A stretch of 64,000 nucleotides of DNA, from positions 2,356,001-2,420,000 of the forward strand of contig OZ241742.1 of assembly GCA_965200955.1 (NCBI GenBank). Direction: 5' to 3'. The DNA comes from Bin80 sp026708685. GTDB taxonomy: Bacteria; Bacteroidota; Rhodothermia; Rhodothermales; Bin80. The first letter of the stretch is position 1. Each line of letters opens with the position of its first letter. Of this stretch, positions 34,407 to 43,489 are shown piece after piece. The notes beneath the pieces are model-generated. The model saw nothing but the letters and a program-made list of their open reading frames with translations, did no database searches and was not told where the DNA came from. Both the position numbers and the translations under genes were made by a program.

Positions 34407-35435
34407 ATGTATTCAATTACCTTAATCCCTGGAGATGGTATTGGGCCCGAAGTGACCGATTCAGCATGCAGGATCATTGAAGCAACAGGTGTGAATGTAC
34501 GCTGGGATCGGTTTGAGCATGTTGGTCATGCGGGAGTTGAAAAGTATGGTCAACCAGTCCCTGATGAACTGATTCAGTCCATCCAGACCAATGGTCTCTG
34601 TTTGAAAGGTCCTGTGACGACTCCTATTGGGAAAGGATTCAGGAGCGTGAATGTGTTTCTTCGGCAGAAACTAGATCTCTTTGTCAATTTGAGACCCTGT
34701 AAATGCCTGCCTAATATCACAACGCCATTTAAAGATGTGGATATCGTTATTTTTCGTGAGAATACCGAAGGATTATATTCAGGGATAGAAAGCTATGATG
34801 AGCGTCTTGAAATTGCAGATTCCATTGCCCGAATCACTCGGAAGGGATCAAGACGGATTCTTGATTATGCCTTCAAGTGGGTGATTGCAAATCGTCGAAA
34901 ATCCCTCACTGCTGTTCATAAAGCGAACGTTCTTAAATTATCGACTGGACTGTTTCTTAACGAAGCCAAGATCATTTCACGAGACTTTCCTGATGTACGG
35001 TTCAATCACTTCATTGTGGACAACATGGCCATGCAGCTAGTGCTAAAACCTGAAGCTTTTGATTGTATTGTCACAACAAATCTTTTTGGAGATATTTTAA
35101 GCGATTTGTGTGCTGGTCTGGTGGGTGGATTAGGGGTTGTTCCAGGTGCGAACCTTGGTGATCGACTTGCCGTATTTGAGGCGGTTCATGGCAGTGCACC
35201 TGATATTGCTGGTACATCCACCGCCAATCCAACAGCCCTCATTCGTTCAGCATCACTTCTGTTGCATCATATTGGGGAAATTCAGGCATCCAAGCAGATT
35301 GAATGGGCCGTTCATCAAGTGTATGAAGAGGGGGAGAGCCTCACGCCTGATGTCGGCGGTAATGCATCTACCGAGCAAATGACGGATCAGATTGTACACA
35401 TGATCCATCAAGCACCAACAGTTTTCAGAGATTAG
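34407..35435 (+). CDS. Isocitrate/isopropylmalate dehydrogenase family, probable NAD-isocitrate dehydrogenase
   Basis: The 342-residue beta-decarboxylating dehydrogenase has LIPGDGIGPEVTDSA at the N-terminus, GPVTTPIGKGFRSVNVFLRQ and LDLFVNLRPCKCLP (substrate loop and conserved Arg residues), IFRENTEGLYSG, the Lys/Asp pair in VHKANVLKLS and NLFGDILSDLCAGLVGGLG, and EAVHGSAPDIAGTSTANPTA. The first loop (Ser-Val-Asn) and RENTEGLYSG favour isocitrate over isopropylmalate, and the length and HGSAPDIAG segment fit the NAD-dependent type. It would convert isocitrate to 2-oxoglutarate in the TCA cycle. Homoisocitrate specificity cannot be excluded. Confidence 0.85.
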   Translation: MYSITLIPGDGIGPEVTDSACRIIEATGVNVRWDRFEHVGHAGVEKYGQPVPDELIQSIQTNGLCLKGPVTTPIGKGFRSVNVFLRQKLDLFVNLRPCKCLPNITTPFKDVDIVIFRENTEGLYSGIESYDERLEIADSIARITRKGSRRILDYAFKWVIANRRKSLTAVHKANVLKLSTGLFLNEAKIISRDFPDVRFNHFIVDNMAMQLVLKPEAFDCIVTTNLFGDILSDLCAGLVGGLGVVPGANLGDRLAVFEAVHGSAPDIAGTSTANPTALIRSASLLLHHIGEIQASKQIEWAVHQVYEEGESLTPDVGGNASTEQMTDQIVHMIHQAPTVFRD

Positions 35436-35440
35436 TATTT

Positions 35441-35848
35441 ATGGGATTTCGACATTCAATTTTCGTGGTATTGTCTGGTTTGACCTATGCGCTTCTTCTT
35501 TTTGATCACAGCGAAGCAATCGCTGGTACTGCCCAGACTGTACAGATCAGTTTAGTTACGATGGGTGGACTCATCTTGGGGAGTCTTCTATTGCATAGAA
35601 ACGCTAATACTCAGCTCCGCGTTCTCAATCTATTGCAGATTCTTGTTGTCTTGTTGACAGCGATCTACTACTACTTGTTGTGGCAGAATGGTGCCTTTGC
35701 AGACTGGTTTCGTGGTGATCATCAGCATTGGTGGTTTATGATCATCAAGTTATCTCCAATCTTTGGCTACGGATTTCTATCGGTTTCTGTGAGAATTTTA
35801 CACCGCAACTTGAGACTCATCAAGAGTGTGGACCGTCTCCGAGATTGA
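35441..35848 (+). CDS. Small four-helix membrane protein, unknown
   Basis: The 135-residue protein starts 5 bp after the dehydrogenase stop, so the two are probably co-transcribed. It has four hydrophobic helices (FVVLSGLTYALLLF, ISLVTMGGLILGSLLL, LLQILVVLLTAIYYYLLW, LSPIFGYGFLSVSVRIL) and ends in a basic cytoplasmic tail (HRNLRLIKSVDRLRD). A conserved-looking DWFRGDHQHWWFM loop lies between helices three and four. No family was confidently recognised; it resembles DUF4293-type small Bacteroidota membrane proteins only in general layout. Confidence 0.7.
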   Translation: MGFRHSIFVVLSGLTYALLLFDHSEAIAGTAQTVQISLVTMGGLILGSLLLHRNANTQLRVLNLLQILVVLLTAIYYYLLWQNGAFADWFRGDHQHWWFMIIKLSPIFGYGFLSVSVRILHRNLRLIKSVDRLRD

Positions 35849-35925
35849 GATGTTATCGATGGATTGGATGATTTTTTCTTGACTACACTGTATCATAGAA
35901 TGAATTGGATACATAGGAAGATTGT

Positions 35926-38877
35926 ATGATGAAGATTGGTCGCACCACGGAGGAGTCCTTTAACGTTGCTCTTGGTCAGGCCCTTCGTCAAGCACGTGCC
36001 CATTGGTCTGCCTCTCCTGAGTGTATCCATGTGGAACAGACAGGACTGCTCCTCTCCCAGTCAATGTCGAAGCCCGATCTACTGATCCATGATGGGCTCT
36101 TTCCGCCTGTGATTTTGGAATCCTCTTTTGACGCACGAGATTCCGACCGCGACGCGATCAAGCGACTTGGATGTGAGACCAGACAAGGGCGTTTTCGTAT
36201 CCATGCGACCATTGCACTTCATATTGATGATCACTTCCGTCAGGTGCAGGAATTTGCCATTACCGAAGAACTCTTAGGCGGCCACCCGATTCACTATGCG
36301 GTTCATCAGCTTCTTGACCGATCAGGGCAGACTTCCATTTCGGAGACGCGTCATCGACGTTGGCCTTCTCGCGGATTTATTCAGGGCACGGTCTTTGATC
36401 TTGCCGCTTTGTTACCATCCATTGGACTTCCTTTAGAGCAGGTGGAAGCAATCGGTGATCAGGTAGCCCGGTTGGTAGAGGAGGCGGCCAGCGGGTTGGA
36501 GATGACGCTGTCAACCAAGAATCAGGAGCGGATTGCCGCACATTTGCACCAACGCTCCCCACTAAAGGGTCTCCGTACCATGATGGTTCTGTGGTTGAAC
36601 GCATTATTGACTCAGCAACGTCTGGCCGTGTCGGATACCGCGGGTGTGCCACCTCTTGATTTTACCAGTGAGTCGTATCCCGATCTGCAACAGCAGATGA
36701 AGACATGGAGAGACATCAACGAGTTGAACTGGAATTCGGTATTTGAGCCGGCGATCGAAGTGCTTCACTTGGCCAGTCAATTTAATCCCAGAGAAACTTC
36801 ACGGATGCTTTCGAAGTTGATCACGGCAGTTCTCCATATAGAGACGGCCCAACTGGGGTTGCATATCAGTATAGGTGCAGAGTTGTTTCCGAAGTTGAGT
36901 GAGGATCGTAAACAGGCGGCAGCATTTTATACCCAGCCTGCTACGGCAGAACTCTTGGCGGGGTTAACGCTACGTCAATCGCATCTATCTGAACAACAGT
37001 GGAGTGATGCCTTGCTCTTCACGCAACGGCATTTGAGTGATCTGGCATGTGGTACGGGAACGCTGCTTCGTGCGGGGTATCGTCGGCTTGCCATGTTCCA
37101 TGAGCAGGCGGGAGGCACGCCGGAGAGTTTACGCAGTTTTCATACCTCTGCCATGGAAGGAGGCCTGATAGGCACCGATATAAGTCCGATCGCTGCCCAT
37201 TTGACGGCTTCATCGTTAGCTGCACTGGGGTATGGAGATCCATACGGAGATACACAGATCGGTTGGGTAGAGGTGGGTGGAGCAAGAGCACAGACCGGTG
37301 CGTTGGAATATTTTACGACTCCCCAAATTGTAGATCTTTTTCATGTTGGCAGTGGTCAATCTACCGGGAATGGCAATGGAGAAGCAAACTCTGTCACGGT
37401 TCAAGATGGATCTATTGATTGGATCTTGATGAATCCGCCCTATTCCCGGACTCGTGGAGGGCAGAGTGTATTTGATATAGCAGGGTTGTCCGACCATGAG
37501 CGCAAGGCCTGTCAGAAGCGTTGGAGGGACTTAGTGAGGGATGAACCGGTGAACAATCAGGCGGGGTTGGCGGCATCGTTTCTAGCACTGGCTCGCTTGA
37601 AGTGTAAGCCCGGTGGTCGGATTGGATTTGTGCTCCCTCTTTCTGCCGCCTTTGCAGAGTCATGGGCAATAACGCGTCGTATGATAGAAGAGGAGTTTGA
37701 GGAGATTCTGGTGATTGCTGTGGCCAGTGGTCAGGCTCTGGGCAAACAGGCACTATCGGCAGATACCCAGATGGAAGAGATGCTTTTGATAGCAACGAAG
37801 CGTAAGCATGGTACTTCGGATAGCACCGAACAGATTCAGTGTGTGACGCTTCGTGCACCTGTTGTACGGGTTGGGGAAGCAGCAGAAATGGCAAGAGCGA
37901 TTCAATTGAGTATAGACTCCCTTGATGACTCCACGAAGAGTTATCCCGTTCAAGTTGGGGAGGATGAGATTGGACAGGTCTATGCCTTTGATATCCGTCA
38001 TGCTGGTGCGCCGTGGAATGCATTGGGGGTATTGCATGCCGATCTTGCATTGGCTGCCAATGCACTTTTAGATGGGCATCTGATCTTTAATGGAGAGTCT
38101 ATGGAGATTGGAGTGCCAATGACCACCATTGGTGAATTATTTACCATTGGACCAACCCATGACCTGATCGGGCATCTTGCAGGGAGAGATCCTCGCGGAG
38201 CCTTTGAATTCAATCCTGTCTTTGATCATGTAGATGCGATTGGTTCAGATAGGGCATTGTGGAAAGCGGACAGTTCAACGCAAACTCAACTGATGATTCA
38301 TCTGACCCACAAGGGATCTGCACCTAAAAATGTTGGATCGAAAAAGCAACGAGATGCCATGCGCCAATGCAGGAGTACCTTGTTCTATGCACGAAACATG
38401 AGGTGGACTTCCCAGGCTCTGTTGGCAGCTACCACAAATCACCCAGGAATGGGTGGACCGACTTGGACATCCCTCATCCACGAGGATGAAATACTCTGCA
38501 AGTGTTTTGCACTATGGGCCAACTCTACACTAGGGTTTCTCGTTCACTGGACGCAGGGACAGAGGACACACAGTGGACGATCACGAACTCAAGTCAAAGC
38601 TCTTTCATCCATTCCTTGTCCTGATCTACTTCAAATCTCAAATACGAAGCGAAATATAGCTTGCAGGGTTTTTGATCAGATTTCTCAAGACAAATTACGT
38701 CCTGCATGTCAAGCCCATGCAGATTCTGTGCGAAAAACGATTGATCAAGCCGTTCTGAAAATGATTGGATTAGATCCAATGGAGGTCCATACCATTCTCA
38801 ATAAACTACGATGGATATGGTGTAATGAACCATCCATTCATGGACAAAATCGTAAAGCACTCCAACTATTGCAATGA
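35926..38877 (+). CDS. Large solitary N6-adenine DNA methyltransferase, possibly single-chain restriction-modification
   Basis: A 983-residue protein. The N-terminus (about residues 45-70) holds KPDLLIHDGLFPPVILESSF, reminiscent of a PD-(D/E)XK nuclease core but with Ser instead of the usual Lys. A helical region follows, then methyltransferase motif I DLACGTGTLLRAG (about 372), motif IV NPPY (about 503-506) and the GGRIGFVLPLSAAFA strand typical of adenine methylases. The last 300 residues probably form the target-recognition part. This order resembles type IIG enzymes. It stands alone, without specificity or restriction genes, and an AGGAAG 5-8 bp upstream supports its start. Methyltransferase identity is firm; nuclease activity is uncertain. 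Confidence 0.8.
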   Translation: MMKIGRTTEESFNVALGQALRQARAHWSASPECIHVEQTGLLLSQSMSKPDLLIHDGLFPPVILESSFDARDSDRDAIKRLGCETRQGRFRIHATIALHIDDHFRQVQEFAITEELLGGHPIHYAVHQLLDRSGQTSISETRHRRWPSRGFIQGTVFDLAALLPSIGLPLEQVEAIGDQVARLVEEAASGLEMTLSTKNQERIAAHLHQRSPLKGLRTMMVLWLNALLTQQRLAVSDTAGVPPLDFTSESYPDLQQQMKTWRDINELNWNSVFEPAIEVLHLASQFNPRETSRMLSKLITAVLHIETAQLGLHISIGAELFPKLSEDRKQAAAFYTQPATAELLAGLTLRQSHLSEQQWSDALLFTQRHLSDLACGTGTLLRAGYRRLAMFHEQAGGTPESLRSFHTSAMEGGLIGTDISPIAAHLTASSLAALGYGDPYGDTQIGWVEVGGARAQTGALEYFTTPQIVDLFHVGSGQSTGNGNGEANSVTVQDGSIDWILMNPPYSRTRGGQSVFDIAGLSDHERKACQKRWRDLVRDEPVNNQAGLAASFLALARLKCKPGGRIGFVLPLSAAFAESWAITRRMIEEEFEEILVIAVASGQALGKQALSADTQMEEMLLIATKRKHGTSDSTEQIQCVTLRAPVVRVGEAAEMARAIQLSIDSLDDSTKSYPVQVGEDEIGQVYAFDIRHAGAPWNALGVLHADLALAANALLDGHLIFNGESMEIGVPMTTIGELFTIGPTHDLIGHLAGRDPRGAFEFNPVFDHVDAIGSDRALWKADSSTQTQLMIHLTHKGSAPKNVGSKKQRDAMRQCRSTLFYARNMRWTSQALLAATTNHPGMGGPTWTSLIHEDEILCKCFALWANSTLGFLVHWTQGQRTHSGRSRTQVKALSSIPCPDLLQISNTKRNIACRVFDQISQDKLRPACQAHADSVRKTIDQAVLKMIGLDPMEVHTILNKLRWIWCNEPSIHGQNRKALQLLQ

Positions 38878-38946
38878 ACATCATGATCAATTAGTCGCCA
38901 CAATGAAATACTACGGAGGGACTAGGATACCGAATCCGTCAAATGC

Positions 38947-40416
38947 TTAGGTGGCTTGCAAGTGATCAGCGACTCGTAGCGCCTGTGATGCAATGGTCAA
39001 TGCAGGGTTCATTGCACCCGAAGATGGAAAAAAGGAAGCATCAACCACATAAAGATTTTTGAGTCCATGCATCTTGCAAAAAGGGTCCAGTACGCTGGTG
39101 TCAGGTTCATTTCCCATTTTCAAGGTGCCGCATTGATGAGAGTTGGTTTCGATCCCCATCTGCTGGGTAAATGAGAGTGGATAACCAGCACTCCTGAGCA
39201 TCTTACGAGCACGATTGAGTAATTGACGATGAGTTGCTAAGTTATTAGGTTTCCAGTGGATTTGAATTCTTCCATGAGAAGAAATCGAGATATGATTCTG
39301 AGGATCTGGTAAATCTTCACTCATCACCCACCACTCAATGCTTCTGTCAGCAAGAAAGTGTAATATCGGTAGGGGAATATTCGGGCGTGCAGATTTGAGC
39401 ATAGATGCCTGAACTTTTCCAATCATCTGAAGGTTTCCCATAGGCCAAGGCCATGCACGATCCCCTAGATACCAGTCATTCACCGAAATTGTTTTCTGAA
39501 ACGTAGTTGTATTTCGTTCCCATGGGCGGAAGGCTATCAGTGCACTATTGTTATGGACCATATAATTTCTTCCAATCAGTCCAGATGAATCTGGGAGATC
39601 CTCTGTCCGCAGTAGTAGCGCTGCAGAGTTCACTGCACCACAACTCAGCACCAAAGTATCGGACTGAACTGTTTGCAACTCCCCACCACGATCAATCTCT
39701 ATTGCATGGACGGCATCATTTTGGATGATGATGCGACGAGCAATGGAGTTAGTCCAAAGAGATACATCGGATGATTCAAGAGCAGGGCGTACAGCACATA
39801 CTTCGGCATCAGATTTTGCATGAACTTTGCATGGGAAGCCATCACAGGTATGGCATCGCAGGCATTTTCTTCCCAAATCAACTCCAAGTGGTAAATGATT
39901 TGGATGCAAACCCTGCTTTTGAAGAGATGCACTCAGGCGTTCAATCTGGGGTTCATGGGAGACTTCAGAAAAAGGATACTCCGATGAGCGAGATGGTTCT
40001 GTTGGGTCTTCACCCTTACATCCATGTACTCCATACAATCTCTCTGCCCGACCATAGTATGGTTCCAGATCATTATAGCTCATTGGCCATGCAGGGCTGA
40101 TCCCTTGTTCATGTTCAAGCTCTCTAAAATCCTCCCGCCTGAATCTGGGCAGTGCAGCACCATAGACTTTGGAATTCCCTCCAACACAATAGTGAACTCC
40201 AGGAGTAAAGAGATGACCATTGGAGGTCTCCCATGGATCATTTGATTTGTAGCGGTGTTCTCCAAAAACCGCTTCGGGATTCCAGTTTTCAGGCTCTTGA
40301 GGTAGAAAATCACCTCGCTCAATCATGAGAATTTTAGCCCCCGAATCTCGTAATCCCCATGCCAGTGTGCCCCCACCAATGCCAGTGCCAACAATAATGA
40401 TGTCGTATCGCGTCAT
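38947..40416 (-). CDS. GMC-family oxidoreductase (FAD-dependent), last gene of catabolic operon
   Basis: The 489-residue flavoprotein has FAD motif DIIIVGTGIGGGTLAWGL (about 5-22), IERGDFLPQEPENW, GVHYCVGGNSKVYGAAL, a cysteine cluster CLRCHTCDGFPC, and the C-terminal active-site pair in NSHQCGTLKMG (His) and SGAMNPALTIASQALRVAD (Asn). It oxidises an alcohol or sugar hydroxyl; the length and cysteine cluster fit the glucose/gluconate-dehydrogenase-like branch rather than choline dehydrogenase. The ATG at 40416 overlaps the permease stop in an ATGA arrangement, which decides the start against the longer frame to 40527. It ends the nine-gene operon. Confidence 0.85.
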   Translation of the reverse strand: MTRYDIIIVGTGIGGGTLAWGLRDSGAKILMIERGDFLPQEPENWNPEAVFGEHRYKSNDPWETSNGHLFTPGVHYCVGGNSKVYGAALPRFRREDFRELEHEQGISPAWPMSYNDLEPYYGRAERLYGVHGCKGEDPTEPSRSSEYPFSEVSHEPQIERLSASLQKQGLHPNHLPLGVDLGRKCLRCHTCDGFPCKVHAKSDAEVCAVRPALESSDVSLWTNSIARRIIIQNDAVHAIEIDRGGELQTVQSDTLVLSCGAVNSAALLLRTEDLPDSSGLIGRNYMVHNNSALIAFRPWERNTTTFQKTISVNDWYLGDRAWPWPMGNLQMIGKVQASMLKSARPNIPLPILHFLADRSIEWWVMSEDLPDPQNHISISSHGRIQIHWKPNNLATHRQLLNRARKMLRSAGYPLSFTQQMGIETNSHQCGTLKMGNEPDTSVLDPFCKMHGLKNLYVVDASFFPSSGAMNPALTIASQALRVADHLQAT

Positions 40417-41228
40417 GCCTTTACCGAGCCAGAGACTAATCCTTGCACAAAGAGCTTCCCTAATCCAATGTAAACCAGAGCCGTTGGTATCGCAGCCAGA
40501 ATTGCCCCTGCCATCACCACATTCCAATCCACCGAGAAGGACCCAGACAAGTTATTCAATGCGATCGTGACAGGCTGAGACTGAGGATTTGGAACCACCG
40601 TAATTCCAAAGAGAAAGTCATTCCAGATGTTGGTAAATTGAAAAATGAGAGCAACCGCAAATGCAGGTAAAGATAATGGCATGATGACTCGCCAGAACGC
40701 CCCCAAAGTGCCTGCACCATCAACGGTAGCAGCTTCAATGATAGAGTTCGGAATATGAATATAAAAATTTCGGAAGATGAGTGTCGTCACCGAAATTCCG
40801 TACACGACATGCGTTAAGATCAACCCCGGTATAGTACCATAGAGGTTGATCCACTGCAGGAAGCGAACAAGGGGAAGCAGGATGGCCTGATACGGGATGA
40901 AAAATCCGAACAGAAGAAGAGCAAAAAGAAACTCGGATCCTTTGAATCTCCATTTAGAGAAAATATAACCATTGAGGGCTCCAATGACCGAGGAAATCAA
41001 GGCAGATGGGAAAACCATCCACAAACTATTCTGAAGGTTAGGCGATAGCAGGCTCCATGCGTGAATGAACCCTTGCATGGATAGATGATGGGGAAGTTCC
41101 CACATCGTGGATAAACTGACACTAGACGCATCTCGCAGGCTATTGACTAACATCACATACACGGGCAAGAGATAGAAAATCATCAAGCATCCAAGCAAAA
41201 ACCACAGAAGAACCCGCTTCATCTTCAT
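40413..41228 (-). CDS. Carbohydrate ABC transporter permease (MalG type)
   Basis: The 271-residue inner-membrane permease has six predicted helices, beginning LLWFLLGCLMIFYLLPVYVM. The ATPase-contacting EAA loop is present as EAATVDGAGTLGAFWRVIMPLSLPA. It pairs with the permease upstream, its start overlapping that gene's stop by 4 bp (ATGA). It belongs to the CUT1 carbohydrate importer family and should translocate the compound bound by the lipoprotein encoded two genes upstream. Confidence 0.9.
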   Translation of the reverse strand: MKMKRVLLWFLLGCLMIFYLLPVYVMLVNSLRDASSVSLSTMWELPHHLSMQGFIHAWSLLSPNLQNSLWMVFPSALISSVIGALNGYIFSKWRFKGSEFLFALLLFGFFIPYQAILLPLVRFLQWINLYGTIPGLILTHVVYGISVTTLIFRNFYIHIPNSIIEAATVDGAGTLGAFWRVIMPLSLPAFAVALIFQFTNIWNDFLFGITVVPNPQSQPVTIALNNLSGSFSVDWNVVMAGAILAAIPTALVYIGLGKLFVQGLVSGSVKA

Positions 41229-42217
41229 GTTTCACGGGTCTTCAAGGAATGCATGAGATAAGGAACGATCACCAGTGATGATAAGATCAGCATCACAACG
41301 GAGGCGGATGTTCCAAGATTATAGCGTGCTGCTTTGAACATCATTTCAAACACAAAAATGGCAGGTACATCGGTAGCAAAACCAGGACCGACTCCCGACA
41401 TGGCAAACACCAAATCAAAAATTTTCAAAGAAACATGAATCAAAATGATCACCGTAGAAATAGTAATGGGGTTCAACATGGGAATGATCACCGATCGATA
41501 CAATCGGAATTCACTTGCACCATCAATCCGAGCTGCATCCCGTATCTGGGGACGGATTCCTCCAAGCCCACCGAGGTACATGGCCATCACAAACCCAGAG
41601 AGTTGCCATGTTGCTGCAATGGCAACAGGAATCAATGCTACCGGGATTCCCCATTCAATCTGAAAACCTCCCCCCGCTGGCCAAACTTGAGAAAGGATGT
41701 GATTGACTGAAAAGACTACATTGGGATCCGTCGTCCAACCGGGAGACAACGGACTCATTCCAGATGATTCAAGGGCCTGATTAATGCCCAGAAAATCAAA
41801 GAAAAGGTTGATTCCGGTCTCAGGATTGAAGATCCATCGCCAAACGACACCTGTAACAATAAACGACAGTGCATAAGGAAATAGGAACGTGTTCCTAAAG
41901 AACCCCTTCCCTGCAAGTTGGCGATCCAGTAGGATGGCAAGCCCAAGCCCAAGACTAACCGCAAATAGGATAAACAAAGAGGTGAACACAAATGTATTGC
42001 GCAAATCTGCCTGAAACCGTGGCATAGAGAGCAGATCTGCATAGGTTTGCCACAGTGGATCGCTCAAGGACAAATCTACCGAAAGTGTTCGCCAGTTTGA
42101 TAGGGAGATAAAAAAACTGCTCCCGATAAAACCATAAACGAAAATGGCAGTCAGAATCAACGATGGCAACAAGATCAGAACACCACTATGACGGGATATC
42201 CAATGCTGATGGATCAT
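41225..42217 (-). CDS. Carbohydrate ABC transporter permease (MalF type)
   Basis: The 330-residue permease has an N-terminal helix (VLILLPSLILTAIFVYGFIG) and further membrane helices; the EAA loop is DAARIDGASEFRLYRSVIIPMLNPI. Its form fits the first permease of CUT1 sugar importers, and its similarity is greatest to glucose/mannose-type systems by layout. It starts 3 bp after the solute-binding protein stop. No gene for the ATPase subunit is found in the operon or elsewhere in the window. Confidence 0.9.
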   Translation of the reverse strand: MIHQHWISRHSGVLILLPSLILTAIFVYGFIGSSFFISLSNWRTLSVDLSLSDPLWQTYADLLSMPRFQADLRNTFVFTSLFILFAVSLGLGLAILLDRQLAGKGFFRNTFLFPYALSFIVTGVVWRWIFNPETGINLFFDFLGINQALESSGMSPLSPGWTTDPNVVFSVNHILSQVWPAGGGFQIEWGIPVALIPVAIAATWQLSGFVMAMYLGGLGGIRPQIRDAARIDGASEFRLYRSVIIPMLNPITISTVIILIHVSLKIFDLVFAMSGVGPGFATDVPAIFVFEMMFKAARYNLGTSASVVMLILSSLVIVPYLMHSLKTRET

Positions 42218-42220
42218 CGG

Positions 42221-43477
42221 TTACGACCCGAAGCCAGACATTTGTGCTTCCCGTGCTAATGTTTCTGCAAAAGATGCTACATCTCGCCGAACAACGAAGT
42301 CGGTCAAGGCATCGTTGAGTGCCTGCTGAAAATCAGCAGGAGCAGCAGAGCCGTGAATGACGGTCGGAACAGCCACACCATTAGCGTACTCGTCCATGGC
42401 CCATTGCAGATACGGGCCGAAACGAGAACGGTCACAATCCGTGCGAGCACAAATGGATCCTTTGATCAGGTTAAAATTTTCTTGCACCTCTCGCTCTCCC
42501 ATGATTCTGAGCATGTCACGGGTAACGTCAGCATTGGGGGCATCCTTGGCAAGAGTAAACCCATCGGTCACCATCAGATGAGTTCCTTCGGATCCCGGGT
42601 GAGCAACCCAGCCGAAGTCAATATTTTCAACAAGGCCATCTCGTTTGAATTCCCCATAAGCCCAGTCTCCCATCGAGTAGAAGACGCAATCTCCGCGTGC
42701 CATTTTATCTGCGGCCTGATCCCATGACAGGGCTGCATGGTCATCGTTGAGGTAATCAAGGAGTCGGCCGTAAGTAGTGATGGCTTGCATCACAGCGGGA
42801 TCCATAAAATGAGTAGATCCGTTCCAGAGACCAAGATAACGGTCGGGTCCAAGCGTACCTAAAAGTGTGTTTTCAAACATGATCCCTGTGGCCCAGATTC
42901 CCGTATCTCCCATGCACATAGGAGTTACACCAGCACTGCTTAACTGTTTTGCAATCTCAAAGAGAGTCTCAATGGAGAGAGTCTCTCCAATGACAATTCC
43001 ATGTTCGGAAAGGACCAGTTTATTAAACCACAATGTATTGCTTCGGTGGAGATTCAGCACAATCAGATAAGGTTCATCATCTTTACTAACCATGTTGATC
43101 AGAGAGGGAGAGAACACCTCATACCATCCCTCCGATTCGTACAGGTCTTTCATGGATGTAACAAATCCAGGATTGATATACTGACCCATCAGTTCTGCTC
43201 CATGATGGGTTTGCCAAGTATCTGGTGGGATTCCTCCAACGAGTCGAGTTTGAAGAACTGGACGGGCAGCAGATCCACCTCCTCCTGCTATGGATGCATT
43301 AATGACTTTTACATCAGGGTATTGGGTTTGGTAGGCGTCAATGACCGACTGCAAAGCAGCAGCTTCACTGCCAGAAGTCCACCATGTAAAGATCTCAACC
43401 TGATGGTTGGAATCCGTTTGATCCTCAGTCTGACAAGCGGATAATAGTAGAATGAGAAGAAGGTACCAGAAACGCAT
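42221..43477 (-). CDS. ABC transporter solute-binding lipoprotein, sugar type
   Basis: The 418-residue lipoprotein has a signal ending LLLILLLSACQTED, a standard lipobox with Cys near residue 15. The mature part (VEIFTWWTSGSEAAALQSVI, YPDVKVINASIAGGGG, GGIPPDTWQTHHGAELM) is typical of family 1 extracellular solute-binding proteins for glucose/mannose-like sugars, including the WWTSG and PDTWQ elements. It captures substrate in the periplasm and delivers it to the two downstream permeases. The actual ligand is unknown. Confidence 0.9.
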   Translation of the reverse strand: MRFWYLLLILLLSACQTEDQTDSNHQVEIFTWWTSGSEAAALQSVIDAYQTQYPDVKVINASIAGGGGSAARPVLQTRLVGGIPPDTWQTHHGAELMGQYINPGFVTSMKDLYESEGWYEVFSPSLINMVSKDDEPYLIVLNLHRSNTLWFNKLVLSEHGIVIGETLSIETLFEIAKQLSSAGVTPMCMGDTGIWATGIMFENTLLGTLGPDRYLGLWNGSTHFMDPAVMQAITTYGRLLDYLNDDHAALSWDQAADKMARGDCVFYSMGDWAYGEFKRDGLVENIDFGWVAHPGSEGTHLMVTDGFTLAKDAPNADVTRDMLRIMGEREVQENFNLIKGSICARTDCDRSRFGPYLQWAMDEYANGVAVPTVIHGSAAPADFQQALNDALTDFVVRRDVASFAETLAREAQMSGFGS

Positions 43478-43489
43478 ATGATTATAGGT

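Noticed and set aside
37412..38065. Long minus-strand frame inside the methyltransferase gene
   Set aside because: It lies wholly inside the well-supported methyltransferase frame, and its Pro/His/Ser/Gln-rich composition is typical of an antisense shadow.
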